Source: Rickettsiella grylli (GTDB taxonomy: Bacteria; Pseudomonadota; Gammaproteobacteria; Diplorickettsiales; Diplorickettsiaceae). From it: DNA of 64,000 nucleotides. Under the pieces are notes generated by a model. It ran no database searches. It was given only the letters and a program-made list of their open reading frames with translations, and had not been told where the DNA came from. Positions 19,329-28,356 of the stretch are shown here, one piece after another. Positions within the stretch are counted from its first letter, which is position 1. Each line of letters begins with the position of its first letter. The stretch is from assembly GCF_000168295.1 (NCBI RefSeq), contig NZ_AAQJ02000001.1:831001-895000 (forward strand), given 5' to 3'. Made by a program: the position numbers and the translations under genes.

Positions 19329-19868
19329 ATGCGTCTACTTTTTGATTTTTTGCCCATTGTTATTTTCTTTATCGCTTACAAGTTTTTTGGCATCTATGTC
19401 GCCACTGCCGCGGCGATTATTATTAGTTTGCTACAAGTCATTGGTTACTTTATCAAACATCGTAAGGTACCTAGTATACAACTTATTAGCTTAGTCCTCA
19501 TCCTCTTATTTGGTGGCGGCACATTATTTTTACATAATGAATTATTTATCAAATGGAAGCCAACTGCACTTTATTGGCTGCTTGCGCTTGGCGCTTTAAT
19601 CACCCATTACGTTGGCAAAAAACCTTTCATTCAGCATCTATTAGAAACCAATATCGTCTTACCCTCTCATCTGTGGTCATCGTTAAATAGAAATTGGATT
19701 ATCTTTTTCATTTTAATGGGGGCTATTAATTTATGGGTTGCCTATACGTTTAATACCAACACCTGGGTTAATTTTAAATTGTTTGGCTTGCTGGGAATGA
19801 CTTTTTTATTTATAGTCGCACAAGCTATTTATTTAGCACGCTATATTCATTCTGATGAAAAGACATAA
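19329..19868 (+). CDS. yciB: YciB/IspZ inner-membrane septation protein
   Basis: A 179-residue protein with five hydrophobic segments. The family signature is at the start (MRLLFDFLPIVIFFIAYKFFGIYVATAAAII) and later in GKKPFIQHLLETNIVLPSHLWSSLNRNW and NTNTWVNFKLFGLLGMT. YciB affects septum formation and envelope synthesis in enterics and Shigella. It is followed after 5 bases by bolA, a linkage seen in other gammaproteobacteria. Confidence 0.93.
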   Translation: MRLLFDFLPIVIFFIAYKFFGIYVATAAAIIISLLQVIGYFIKHRKVPSIQLISLVLILLFGGGTLFLHNELFIKWKPTALYWLLALGALITHYVGKKPFIQHLLETNIVLPSHLWSSLNRNWIIFFILMGAINLWVAYTFNTNTWVNFKLFGLLGMTFLFIVAQAIYLARYIHSDEKT

Positions 19869-19873
19869 CCACT

Positions 19874-20125
19874 ATGCATAACCTCGCTCATGACATTCAA
19901 AAAAAATTACATCAAGCACTCGCGCCCACCTATTTAAACGTAATAGACGAAGGCGACCAGCATGTAGGTCACGCTAAAGAAGGCGCAGGCCATTTTTCAG
20001 TGCATATTTCCTCTCCTTTATTTAAAAATAAATCTTTAGTTGCGTGTCATCGACTCGTTTATGCGGCACTCGGGGACTTCATACCGAGTAAAATCCATGC
20101 CTTAAAAATTGAAATAATGACTTAA
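19874..20125 (+). CDS. bolA: BolA/IbaG family protein
   Basis: An 83-residue BolA-fold protein with LNVIDEGDQHVGHAKEGAGHFSVHISSPLFKNKSLVACHRLVYAALGDFI. The conserved invariant His (CHRLVY) and a second His (VGHAK) can bind an iron-sulfur cluster with a monothiol glutaredoxin. BolA/IbaG proteins act in Fe-S trafficking or stress morphology. It is in an apparent operon with yciB and ends 2 bases before the convergent ankyrin-methyltransferase gene. Confidence 0.92.
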   Translation: MHNLAHDIQKKLHQALAPTYLNVIDEGDQHVGHAKEGAGHFSVHISSPLFKNKSLVACHRLVYAALGDFIPSKIHALKIEIMT

Positions 20126-20127
20126 AA

Positions 20128-21222
20128 TCATTTTTTTAAAGAGCAGGCTAACGTTTCTTCAGGAGTCGTTCTCTCTGAATTTAAAATAATGCTAAATCGA
20201 TCAGGATGATTTACAACGGTCCGGTTTTTATGTTGAGTAAAAAAATTACACATTTCACCCGTATCACATAGGTTATTCGCGTGAAATTTTTTAAAATTTT
20301 GGCATATTTTTGTTTTTGTTTTGCAAAAATTTAACTCATATTCTGTTTGAAAACTGATCCACAATGGAGAATTTGGCTTCATGAAGTGTGGAATAACTTG
20401 ATCAACTATTTTACAAAAAATAGATTGTCTCTTCTGATATTCGGTAAAATCAGCATTACGCAATATTGCTAAATCAATCGAATAAAGGGGGATTTTATTT
20501 GTTATTTCATTCAGGTTAGACGCATCCGCACAAATGAATTCTACATTTTCAAAGTTAGCGTACCGTAACCGATTATCCTGGATGACAGCGCTATTATTAT
20601 CAATTCCTACATAATGAATTTTCTTACCCTGATATTGAAAATAGATAATAAGGGGAAGAACCTCCGTAGAAACACCACACGCAAGGCTCAAAATGAGAAA
20701 GGTTTCTTGCTCTTTGCTTTCATCGGGAAAAAAACGAAATAATTCTAATGAATCTAAAATAACATGGAAAAAAGTGGTCAATGATAAAGCGCTTTCAAAT
20801 TCAGAGGAAAACATCGTTTTCATACATTCTATTTTTAACAATGAATTAATTAAGGCAAAATAACAAGAAACATTTTCATTTAAAATACCCGATCGTTTTG
20901 TTTGACCTCTATGCTCATCAAGCGGCATGTGCTTTAAAAAATCATAGGGAATTTTCCCGCACTTATTTTTTATAAGATAATCCGCTTTGTGCTCGATTAA
21001 TAATCGAATTATTTTACTATAGTCTGAAGTATAACCCTTTTCTTTTTCTATTGCCTTACAACACGCCCAATGCAATGCGGTATTTCCGTTAGAACTTTGA
21101 GCATTAATATTAAACGTTGACTTTCTTTTATTTTTATTTAAGATTTTTAGAACGTTTTCAAATTGACCACTGGCAGAAAATTGGCGCAATAAGACTTCTT
21201 CGTTTAAATTATTTTTTAACAT
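20128..21222 (-). CDS. Ankyrin-repeat protein fused to a putative SAM-dependent methyltransferase
   Basis: Residues about 12-100 form two to three ankyrin repeats (NGNTALHWACCKAIEKEKG, IIRLLIEHKADYLIKNKCGKIPYDFL). After a helical linker, residues about 170-300 show the order of motifs of a class I methyltransferase: ILSLACGVSTEVLPLI (178-193, motif I, glycine-poor), YVGIDNNSAVI (204-214, acidic residue ending strand 2), FICADASN (229-236) and IDLAILRNADFTE (249-261, strand 4). There is no signal peptide. Ankyrin repeats usually dock on partner proteins, so a host-directed methyltransferase delivered by Dot/Icm is a reasonable idea. Catalytic activity and substrate are unknown, and motif I is weak enough that the fold assignment is not certain. 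Confidence 0.7.
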   Translation of the reverse strand: MLKNNLNEEVLLRQFSASGQFENVLKILNKNKRKSTFNINAQSSNGNTALHWACCKAIEKEKGYTSDYSKIIRLLIEHKADYLIKNKCGKIPYDFLKHMPLDEHRGQTKRSGILNENVSCYFALINSLLKIECMKTMFSSEFESALSLTTFFHVILDSLELFRFFPDESKEQETFLILSLACGVSTEVLPLIIYFQYQGKKIHYVGIDNNSAVIQDNRLRYANFENVEFICADASNLNEITNKIPLYSIDLAILRNADFTEYQKRQSIFCKIVDQVIPHFMKPNSPLWISFQTEYELNFCKTKTKICQNFKKFHANNLCDTGEMCNFFTQHKNRTVVNHPDRFSIILNSERTTPEETLACSLKK

Positions 21223-21279
21223 GTTCCATGTTCTCTTATTTAATGTTAAATCCTTTAAAAAATTTTATCATAAAATTAT

Positions 21280-23112
21280 TTAAGGTGTATAAACACTATC
21301 CCGTTCTGAGAAACTGACATTATCAGAATCTACACGGTACTGGTTTTTTCTAAAAACACTTTCTTCACGAAAAAAAGAATTATTTTTTGGATATTTTTTT
21401 AAATTAAATTTTGGTTTACGTTCTATTTCAGTGTCGGTTATTAATCGTAGTAAGTCCATATAGTTAATTTTATTTTTTTTAAAAAATAAAATGGGAATTA
21501 AAGGTTGATATTGCGGACGTTTCAAAGAAGTTAAGCAGGCTTTGGCGAAATAAATTGATCGATAACGGACACCCTGGTTATTTATTAAATGCATTGTAAT
21601 AAAGCTTTTTAATAATTCCCTGATAGGATGTTTTTTTATTTCAAAATAAACTTCTTGTACACTCTTTAAAATTTTTTTTCGGATAGTATGATTATTCGCA
21701 CGCCACCCCATCTGCCGAATAACGGATAACATAAAGCATTTTGCAAGATTATATAATAATAGGTTGTTTATTGTTTGAATATCCGTCATGTGTTGCTGTA
21801 ATTCGATTAATTTTTTATTAAATTGCTCATTTTTAAATGCTAACTCTTGAAGTTGATTTTGAAGCTGAATGTGCTTTACTTCACTTGATTGTTTTTCAGA
21901 CTGAATGAGTAAATCATCTTGCAAAATCTCTTGAGAATACGCACCAAACCAACGAGTAAAATCATCGTTGTTCACGCCACCCGATGACGTCAAAATATCT
22001 CGAATAAAAGACAATTTTTTTTCTCTACTTAATAAACTCAACGCTGCTTTACATTTTTCAAACGATGTTTTAATTAAAGTCCATGTATCCTTCGATATAA
22101 AGCTCCAAAGACTGTCATAATAACTGGCAAAAGGAAGAATGGTTAAACCTTGATAATCGTTCTGATAAATTTCTAATACATCAGGCCTTTTACAAAAAAA
22201 ATCACCTCCTGATGCGCTATACTTTTTTTCATTGATATTAAAATCATGCCAAGAACCGAATTGATCCCATTGACCAGGAGCGGATTGTTCAATCCCTAAT
22301 AATAAACCGGCATGCTTTTTTGGTTCACCGGGGTAAAAATTGATGTATAAATGCCCATGCTCGCCATTATTTTGAATTGTTTTTTGGGACGCAAAATGTA
22401 GATTACCCACACCGCCTAATGCTAAATCAAATCCATAATGCCCATTCCGATCGCAATGGCCGAACACGTCCGTGTCTTCAGCAGGAAAGTTTAAATAGGT
22501 TGTCATTTTGGATGACAGGGCATCGGACATAAAATGAAACGCCGCTTGTGCTCCATTGACTTTTTCTTCTTTTAAAAACTTATAAAAAGGAAGTGCTGAC
22601 GGGTTGTTTTTAGGATCAATCACTTCAACGTTTTTTAAAGGACTAATATGATGCGTTGCAAGATACCGCCAGCTATTTTGATCGACAATCAACCAATCTG
22701 CGATTTCGTGTGCCATTTCACTCGGAAATTCAATAAGAATACGACTCCCATGTAATAAAATCGAGGCGATAGGGAAATTGGTTAATGTTGTCTTGTTTTT
22801 GAGGTCAGTATTCAACGTATCTAATGGGTAGAAACGGCGGTCTTGGGAATGTCGATAATAAACTTGACTAAAAAATAAAAGCAACATACTTTTTAAGAGT
22901 GTATCCGCTTTTAATCTATGGTGTTCAGTGAAGCCATAGTCGATTAACGCGAGACTCAATAATTCAACATCGCGTTCACATTGTTTCTCTAAGCGATGAT
23001 TTCCAAAACGGATCGTATCCAAAATATCCAAAACCTCCTGTTTCATTTGGGTTATTTCATTTTTTTGTAAAATTACAAAATTATCCTTCGCTTCCTGATT
23101 TTCATCTCTCAT
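21280..23112 (-). CDS. Unknown 610-residue protein beside icmB, candidate effector
   Basis: I cannot name this family. A strong ribosome-binding site (AGGAG) precedes the ATG. The N-terminal 200 residues are helical. Residues about 215-300 form a distinctive Gly/His/Phe-rich core (FGHCDRNGHYGFDLALGG, NNGEHGHLYINFYPGEPKKH, PGQWDQFGSWHDF), a beta-rich pattern that looks like a compact enzymatic or binding domain. Residues about 405-465 make a heptad-like coiled coil (EVKHIQLQNQLQELAFKNEQ). The tail is basic and then Ser/Asp/Glu-rich. It lies 85 bases downstream of icmB on the same strand, the place where effector genes often sit in Legionellales. Function is unknown. Confidence 0.65.
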   Translation of the reverse strand: MRDENQEAKDNFVILQKNEITQMKQEVLDILDTIRFGNHRLEKQCERDVELLSLALIDYGFTEHHRLKADTLLKSMLLLFFSQVYYRHSQDRRFYPLDTLNTDLKNKTTLTNFPIASILLHGSRILIEFPSEMAHEIADWLIVDQNSWRYLATHHISPLKNVEVIDPKNNPSALPFYKFLKEEKVNGAQAAFHFMSDALSSKMTTYLNFPAEDTDVFGHCDRNGHYGFDLALGGVGNLHFASQKTIQNNGEHGHLYINFYPGEPKKHAGLLLGIEQSAPGQWDQFGSWHDFNINEKKYSASGGDFFCKRPDVLEIYQNDYQGLTILPFASYYDSLWSFISKDTWTLIKTSFEKCKAALSLLSREKKLSFIRDILTSSGGVNNDDFTRWFGAYSQEILQDDLLIQSEKQSSEVKHIQLQNQLQELAFKNEQFNKKLIELQQHMTDIQTINNLLLYNLAKCFMLSVIRQMGWRANNHTIRKKILKSVQEVYFEIKKHPIRELLKSFITMHLINNQGVRYRSIYFAKACLTSLKRPQYQPLIPILFFKKNKINYMDLLRLITDTEIERKPKFNLKKYPKNNSFFREESVFRKNQYRVDSDNVSFSERDSVYTP

Positions 23113-23197
23113 CCTATTCTCCTTTTTTATTACTATTGAGGATTACGTTTTATTTTTAATGTTTATCTACCTATAAAATTCTATCGCGTATTCCTAT

Positions 23198-26100
23198 TCA
23201 GGTTATTTTTGCAACGCATGCTGGATCTTTTCGGTAATTTTTCAAAATTTCTTCTGCAATTTGTTCAATCATTCCCAGGTTGGCATCTTCCGTAATAACG
23301 CCATTCTCCTCCTTTAACGCCGCTAAACGTCTTTCCACTAATTTTTTAACACTCCCATTGGGAAATAAACGCGCTAATACACGCCGTGCTTCGAGGGGAC
23401 CTAAACTTCGATAAAGTCGGTGTCGTAAATTGACATCTTCCACGGTGGTACTAAAGGCCCACAGCTCAATAGGACCTAACGTTAATGTCAACAACTGCGT
23501 ATTCATTCCTTCTTTCGTCGCGAATTGGGCTAAAAAGGTTGCTCCGCCTTCACGCGGACCATGCACACGGGTCCGTAGGGCAATTTTAGCCGTGGGTGAT
23601 AAACCAAAAACTTCTGCTGATTTTTCAATGGACTGTGCGGGTCCGGCGTCCATAATGTAAATTGAAGTGGCAAATTCGACCATCACTGAATCAAAATCAT
23701 CGAGGGATTGAGAAAGTAAAGCAATTTGAATATTCCATTTTCGACCTTCGCGCATATCCGTTATGACTTGATCACGGACTGCCTTGGCCTTTGAGGTGCG
23801 ATGAAATTCATCAAATACAATCCGTTTTGGATCTTCGCGTAACTCTGCAATCTGTTGTTTATGGTACTCACGATATTGACCGGCGATATCTTTTAAATTT
23901 TCTTCACTCAAATAATAATTCCGAGCCAGTATGTAACGCGCCAACATATACATGACTGCAGTTTGTCTATCTGCTGAATCTCCACCACTTTTGGCAACCT
24001 CATCTAAATCGAGTGAAACGATCCTCGCTTCGCCTAAATCAAAGCGGGTCACGCGAGATAAAATAGGATATTCGCGAATCGCGCTCGAGATCATTCGTGA
24101 AAAAGCATTAATTAAACTTTCTCCGGTGGGTGCGGTGACTTTTCCATATAAATCTTCGATCATCGGCGACCGGCAGATCGACGCGGCGTCTGCTAATAAA
24201 GGCATCGCATACCGTTGTGCTAACATGGCTTCATGTGAAAAACCTGAAATAAATAAAGCATCGGTCACTTCCCACCAGGTTGTTCGCTGATCGGCAATAA
24301 AACCCATTTCTTCTAAAATTCCATCCACTAAAGGTTCAATACCTACCGTATAGGAATACGGCATACCTTCATCGGAAAGACCTTTATACAGTTCATCAAT
24401 CACGAGACCCGCCATATCCGAAATGGCATCGTAGGGTTTAGTGGCACCGAGCGGTGTCGTTAACAACGTTAGAAAATTAACTAAAAAACTACGCTCTTGT
24501 GGTGTGGGATAGCGGCAACCTAATTGTGTATCAAAAGGGTTAATCGAATAATCCGCACTCATGCGTAAACGATGATAGGCAACCCAATGTCGATTCGATA
24601 CCGGCAATGCCTCACGTAATAAAGAAATTAAACCACTGCTCGATGGACCAATATCAATAATGGCAATCCGCGGGAGACGTTGTAACCCTCCTGCCAGACA
24701 AAGGGCCAAATTTAACGTGTTAGACAAGACGGATTTACCCGAACCAGGGCGCGCATAGATAAGATCAATCCATGTGGTTTGTTCACTGGATCCGGGTTGG
24801 AACGGCCACGGTTTTCCATCCGGACTTCGAAATAATTGTGCGCCCGTTTTCCATGGAGACGCGGGTCGTGTAATCGGCAGCATGTAAACTAATTGCGAAA
24901 AAGGAAGTATCGTCGGTGTTGCCACGCTTTCTGCAGAAATGCCTAACAGTGTTGAAACCACGCCGCCAAAAGGGTCACCTGACACTTCAGAAACATCACA
25001 GGATCCCCACCCTTCAATCGCTTTGGCTAACTCCGCTGTACGCGTACGTAATAAGCCTATTTCTCCTTCCGGTGCCCATGTGCAGGCCGCAACGCGCAAT
25101 CTCACCACCGCGTCGTCTGTATTAATGGCAACATACTGCAATAAATGATTCGCATCGCTGAGTAAACGATTTTGCGCTGAAGAAAAACTCAGTATAGACG
25201 CCAATACGGACCGTAGCTTAATCGAACGTAAACCATCACTTTCCACAAAGAAAGAAATACGCCAAGGAATTCGTGCCGATAACGTCCGCTGCAATAATAG
25301 ATTAAACGGTTTAATTTCCTTCGGTAAAAGATCAATAAACACACAAGAATAAATTTTGTCACCAAAACGTACGGTTCTCAAATCAATATTTTCCGCATCC
25401 CGGGGTAATACTTGACGCGCCAATGAGGGCCATAAAATATCTGAAAGCGTATTGCGCGATCGATCATATTCCTTTAAAGGTATTTTATCGCCGGGTAAGA
25501 CTGGACGCCAATTTTTATCCGTAAAAGTGGGATCAGCCACAAAACGTATCGCATGTAACGCATCGTGAACCTCCAATAAATTCGCGGTGATGTTTAAATT
25601 CGCTAAATCATGACGTATCGAACGAATAAAAGCATCGTGCGTATCGCGTAAATCAGGTATCGCTGCAATGACATTTTGTGTGAAACGTGAAGGCGTTATT
25701 TTTTTTTCGCGAATAAATTTTAACTTCTCTTTTGTCGAACGCTGATATTGTTCCGTGGTCAAACTCGAGGGACGTGTCCATAAAACAAAATAAACCACTT
25801 CAGAAGCACAATGTTTCGATAGAAAATTAATTCGTTCGGCAAATAAATCCGTTAATTCCATATTTAATCGATCACTGGTTTGCCTCCCTGGTTCTAAAAT
25901 TTCTTTTATTAAATGCGTTGCTTGTGCTCTATCATATTGAAATAAAACTTGTAGTGCATGGCCTGAGCGTGAAAGTGCAATCTGTAAAGATTGTGTTAAA
26001 CCTTCATGCAAACGTTGAAACTCAGTGGTTCCTATGAGCTGCGTCACGCCTAAAATTTGGATAACGGAAATTAACGATCCGTCATGCGCAACAAGAACCG

Positions 26101-26218
26101 TAGAACTATCGGCTGTTTCTAAATCGCAATAAGATTCCATCGTCTGTTTCAGTGATGTACTCAACCAGGCTAGAAAAGAATCTATCCCATCTAAAAACGA
26201 ATCTAGAAATTTCGCCAT
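23198..26218 (-). CDS. icmB: Dot/Icm ATPase DotO/IcmB (VirB4-like)
   Basis: Inner-membrane-associated ATPase that energises the type IVB secretion system, the counterpart of VirB4. At 1006 residues it matches the Legionella protein closely in length. Walker A is IYARPGSGKSVLSNTL, Walker B is RIVFDEFHRT, and the N-terminal half carries the DotO-specific region (LADSFLDGIDSFLAWLSTSLKQ-like start, SDILWPSLARQVLPRDAENIDL). It is the last icm gene of the block, following icmJ after 12 bases, and so is probably translated from the long icm transcript. Confidence 0.97.
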   Translation of the reverse strand: MAKFLDSFLDGIDSFLAWLSTSLKQTMESYCDLETADSSTVLVAHDGSLISVIQILGVTQLIGTTEFQRLHEGLTQSLQIALSRSGHALQVLFQYDRAQATHLIKEILEPGRQTSDRLNMELTDLFAERINFLSKHCASEVVYFVLWTRPSSLTTEQYQRSTKEKLKFIREKKITPSRFTQNVIAAIPDLRDTHDAFIRSIRHDLANLNITANLLEVHDALHAIRFVADPTFTDKNWRPVLPGDKIPLKEYDRSRNTLSDILWPSLARQVLPRDAENIDLRTVRFGDKIYSCVFIDLLPKEIKPFNLLLQRTLSARIPWRISFFVESDGLRSIKLRSVLASILSFSSAQNRLLSDANHLLQYVAINTDDAVVRLRVAACTWAPEGEIGLLRTRTAELAKAIEGWGSCDVSEVSGDPFGGVVSTLLGISAESVATPTILPFSQLVYMLPITRPASPWKTGAQLFRSPDGKPWPFQPGSSEQTTWIDLIYARPGSGKSVLSNTLNLALCLAGGLQRLPRIAIIDIGPSSSGLISLLREALPVSNRHWVAYHRLRMSADYSINPFDTQLGCRYPTPQERSFLVNFLTLLTTPLGATKPYDAISDMAGLVIDELYKGLSDEGMPYSYTVGIEPLVDGILEEMGFIADQRTTWWEVTDALFISGFSHEAMLAQRYAMPLLADAASICRSPMIEDLYGKVTAPTGESLINAFSRMISSAIREYPILSRVTRFDLGEARIVSLDLDEVAKSGGDSADRQTAVMYMLARYILARNYYLSEENLKDIAGQYREYHKQQIAELREDPKRIVFDEFHRTSKAKAVRDQVITDMREGRKWNIQIALLSQSLDDFDSVMVEFATSIYIMDAGPAQSIEKSAEVFGLSPTAKIALRTRVHGPREGGATFLAQFATKEGMNTQLLTLTLGPIELWAFSTTVEDVNLRHRLYRSLGPLEARRVLARLFPNGSVKKLVERRLAALKEENGVITEDANLGMIEQIAEEILKNYRKDPACVAKIT

Positions 26219-26230
26219 ACCCGTCTGTTA

Positions 26231-26830
26231 TTATAAATAAGGGTGAATTGAACCGGACCACTCGTTATTTTGAACCCTAAACCCTGCTCGCGAAGGTAAT
26301 AAACGAATGGTATTAAAAATTTTCTTATCGAGTAAACGGTTGTCGTCTGCTTCAATAATGAGTTGGCCCAAAATAGCAGGTTCCTGCAACTGCATTCCCC
26401 ATTCATCTTCGATGACCTGAGCACGCAATTTCAAACTTCGATAGAGATTTTGCGCTGTTTCTTTATAGTGTGTATTATTGTTCATGGCCACAAACAGGAC
26501 ATGACAGAAACCATTTAAATAATTTTGCGATATTTCGGGTAAATAAACTAAAGTACCCCCACCGTAGGATTCAACGGCCTCTAAAAAAAAGCATTGTGTA
26601 CATAAACTACAGGCTGTTACTAAATTAGAGGTTTTATTATTCATGTAATTTTGATCTAAATTAATAACCTCTTGATATTTTTTGGAGTGTAAACCGCAAA
26701 ATTGACACGTAAAATCATCACGCTTCCAAATTTTATAACTAAATTCATCGAAACGTCGATCCATTTTTCGTTGCATGAACAAGCGCCAACCTTTGGGATT
26801 AACATTGAGTTTAATAGGATACATTGACAA
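26231..26830 (-). CDS. icmJ: Dot/Icm coupling-complex protein DotN/IcmJ
   Basis: A 199-residue protein that in Legionella binds the C-terminal part of the coupling ATPase DotL. The zinc-site cysteines are visible in FTCQFCGLHSKKYQE and ACSLCTQCF, an HNH-like arrangement; LDQNYMNNKTSNLVTACSLC and AVESYGGGTLVYLPEISQNYLN are typical of the family. It lies between the second icmD copy (6 bases before) and icmB, the conserved D-J-B order. DotL is also present (33476-35827), so the DotL-DotN contact is expected to be conserved. Confidence 0.95.
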   Translation of the reverse strand: MSMYPIKLNVNPKGWRLFMQRKMDRRFDEFSYKIWKRDDFTCQFCGLHSKKYQEVINLDQNYMNNKTSNLVTACSLCTQCFFLEAVESYGGGTLVYLPEISQNYLNGFCHVLFVAMNNNTHYKETAQNLYRSLKLRAQVIEDEWGMQLQEPAILGQLIIEADDNRLLDKKIFNTIRLLPSRAGFRVQNNEWSGSIHPYL

Positions 26831-26836
26831 AAAATC

Positions 26837-27235
26837 CTACAAACCCGTTGTGCCTGAAATACCAGCCGCACCGCCAGTCCCGCCAAAAATGGTGTAACCG
26901 GCAATAACAAATATGTGCGGTAAAAAAATCAAGGCCGATCCCACAAATAATAAGGCGATAGGTGTTCCAATTGGAATTTGGGTTGGATTATCTTTATGCG
27001 CTTTGAACTTGAGCATTGAGGCCATCACAAACCCTATCCCAGCCATGTAAGCACCCGCTGTAATCAGCTTTGCCAAGCCTTCAAAGGATTTAGTAATCGT
27101 TAGCGCCATATCCCCTAATGTCATCACACCATCGGCTTTACTCGACGCTGCATATAAAGTGCCCAGCATCACCGTTAATAAAGAGAGAATGCGCTGCATA
27201 CGACCTTTCATCAACGCTTCTTTTATGTTTTTCAT
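26837..27235 (-). CDS. icmD: Dot/Icm membrane protein DotP/IcmD, second copy
   Basis: A small VirB2-like or pilin-like inner-membrane protein. A signal or first membrane segment (RILSLLTVMLGTLYAASSKADG) is followed by two further hydrophobic segments: LITAGAYMAGIGFVMASMLKF, then the loop KAHKDNPTQIPIGTP and IALLFVGSALIFLPHIFVIAGYTIFGGTGG. The open frame extends to 27304, but that part lies in the 3' end of the previous icmD; the ATG at 27235 gives a normal N-terminus. It is a tandem duplicate of the gene just upstream, nearly identical in the last 90 residues and different in the leader. Confidence 0.92.
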   Translation of the reverse strand: MKNIKEALMKGRMQRILSLLTVMLGTLYAASSKADGVMTLGDMALTITKSFEGLAKLITAGAYMAGIGFVMASMLKFKAHKDNPTQIPIGTPIALLFVGSALIFLPHIFVIAGYTIFGGTGGAAGISGTTGL

Positions 27236-27269
27236 GGTGTGTTTAACCCTGTGTTTTTCCCAAAAAATT

Positions 27270-27692
27270 TTACAAATTTCCTCCAGGAAGGCCTGTTGTA
27301 CCACTCACGCCTCCTGCGCCGCCGGTCCCGCCAAAAATCGTGTAACCGGCAATACGAAATATATTGGGCAAAAATATCAATGCGGCCCCAATAAACAGTA
27401 ACGCAATGGGCGTTCCAATAGGGATCTGCGTGGGATTATCTTTATGTGCTTTAAATTTAAGCATCGACGCCATACAAAAACCAATACCTGCCATATAAGC
27501 ACCGGCAGTAATGAGCTTTGCCAGCTGACCAAAAGAACCTGTAATGGTGCTCGCCACTTTGCCTAAATTCTCATCCCCATCGGCCGCGAACGCTAAACCC
27601 GTATAGAAATAGATACTGATATGCAAAACGATTTGAGATAAACCTAATAAACTGCGCTGCAGGAACTTGGACGTAAGATATTTATTTTTCAT
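27270..27692 (-). CDS. icmD: Dot/Icm membrane protein DotP/IcmD, first copy
   Basis: Same family as the downstream copy: a leader/first TM (SQIVLHISIYFYTGLAFAADG), LITAGAYMAGIGFCMASMLKF, the shared loop KAHKDNPTQIPIGTP, LFIGAALIFLPNIFRIAGYTIFGG and a Gly-rich tail. A frame starts at 27734 in a TAATG overlap with icmC, but the ATG at 27692 has a proper ribosome-binding site (GGAG about 9 bases upstream) and is preferred. Legionella and Coxiella are described with a single icmD, so the tandem pair is unusual. Synonymous differences between the copies are many while the proteins are alike, which suggests both are under selection. Confidence 0.92.
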   Translation of the reverse strand: MKNKYLTSKFLQRSLLGLSQIVLHISIYFYTGLAFAADGDENLGKVASTITGSFGQLAKLITAGAYMAGIGFCMASMLKFKAHKDNPTQIPIGTPIALLFIGAALIFLPNIFRIAGYTIFGGTGGAGGVSGTTGLPGGNL

Positions 27693-27733
27693 TTTTTTAA
27701 CACTCCAAACGTTCTCATTTATACCACACTCCA

Positions 27734-28351
27734 TTAACTGATACCAAAACTTGCTTGTAACATTTCTTTTGTGCCTTCAATATTAATGGCTAACAGACCT
27801 GCAACAATATGCGTAACAGCCTTACCCATCGTACTGCGGCCATTCGGGTTCGAAACATGGGTCAGGCTTACCCACCCTTTTATAAACGAGATAGTACCGA
27901 TTAATTGGACAAAGCGCAAAACGGCCTTAGAGGCTAAGAGCGTCGATAGACTATTGGCTGGCATATAGCTCATTGGGTCAGTCACACTGGTCGTTGCAAA
28001 TGTCGATAACAACATACTTTTAAATGCCGTCGGGGCATACAGTAATGCCGTACCTGCAAAAAAAACCATCATCGTCGCTTTAAAGTTCGTTTGTACTGAC
28101 ATCATTGTCCGTAAATCTCCATAAACCTTTAATTGATAGATCCCACGAAAAATAAACGCCATGCCCATTAAGTAAGATAACGCTGTAATGAGTCGATAAA
28201 TATTAGGAAATTGATTTGACAGGGTGAGCAACATGTTTTCCACATGCGCATAATGGACATTACTGCAACCACTTAAAAAGAAGCAAATCAGTAGAAAAAG
28301 AATATTTTTCCATTGTTTTTTTATCATCGTCATGTCTGAAAATAAGTGCAT
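27734..28351 (-). CDS. icmC: Dot/Icm membrane protein DotE/IcmC
   Basis: A polytopic inner-membrane component of the DotE/IcmC family (related to IcmV and DotP). Features: an N-terminal hydrophobic segment (NILFLLICFFLSGCSN), NQFPNIYRLITALSYLMGMAFIFRGIYQLKVYGDLRTMMS, FKATMMVFFAGTALLYAPTAF and the C-terminal pair KAVLRFVQLIGTISFIKGWVSLTHVSNPNGRSTMGKAVTHIVAGLLAIN. A GTG/ATG at 28351 and an ATG at 28333 are both possible starts. The first segment ends in LSGC, which could act as a lipobox. It follows icmG after 5 bases. Confidence 0.94.
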   Translation of the reverse strand: MHLFSDMTMIKKQWKNILFLLICFFLSGCSNVHYAHVENMLLTLSNQFPNIYRLITALSYLMGMAFIFRGIYQLKVYGDLRTMMSVQTNFKATMMVFFAGTALLYAPTAFKSMLLSTFATTSVTDPMSYMPANSLSTLLASKAVLRFVQLIGTISFIKGWVSLTHVSNPNGRSTMGKAVTHIVAGLLAINIEGTKEMLQASFGIS

Positions 28352-28356
28352 GGCCG

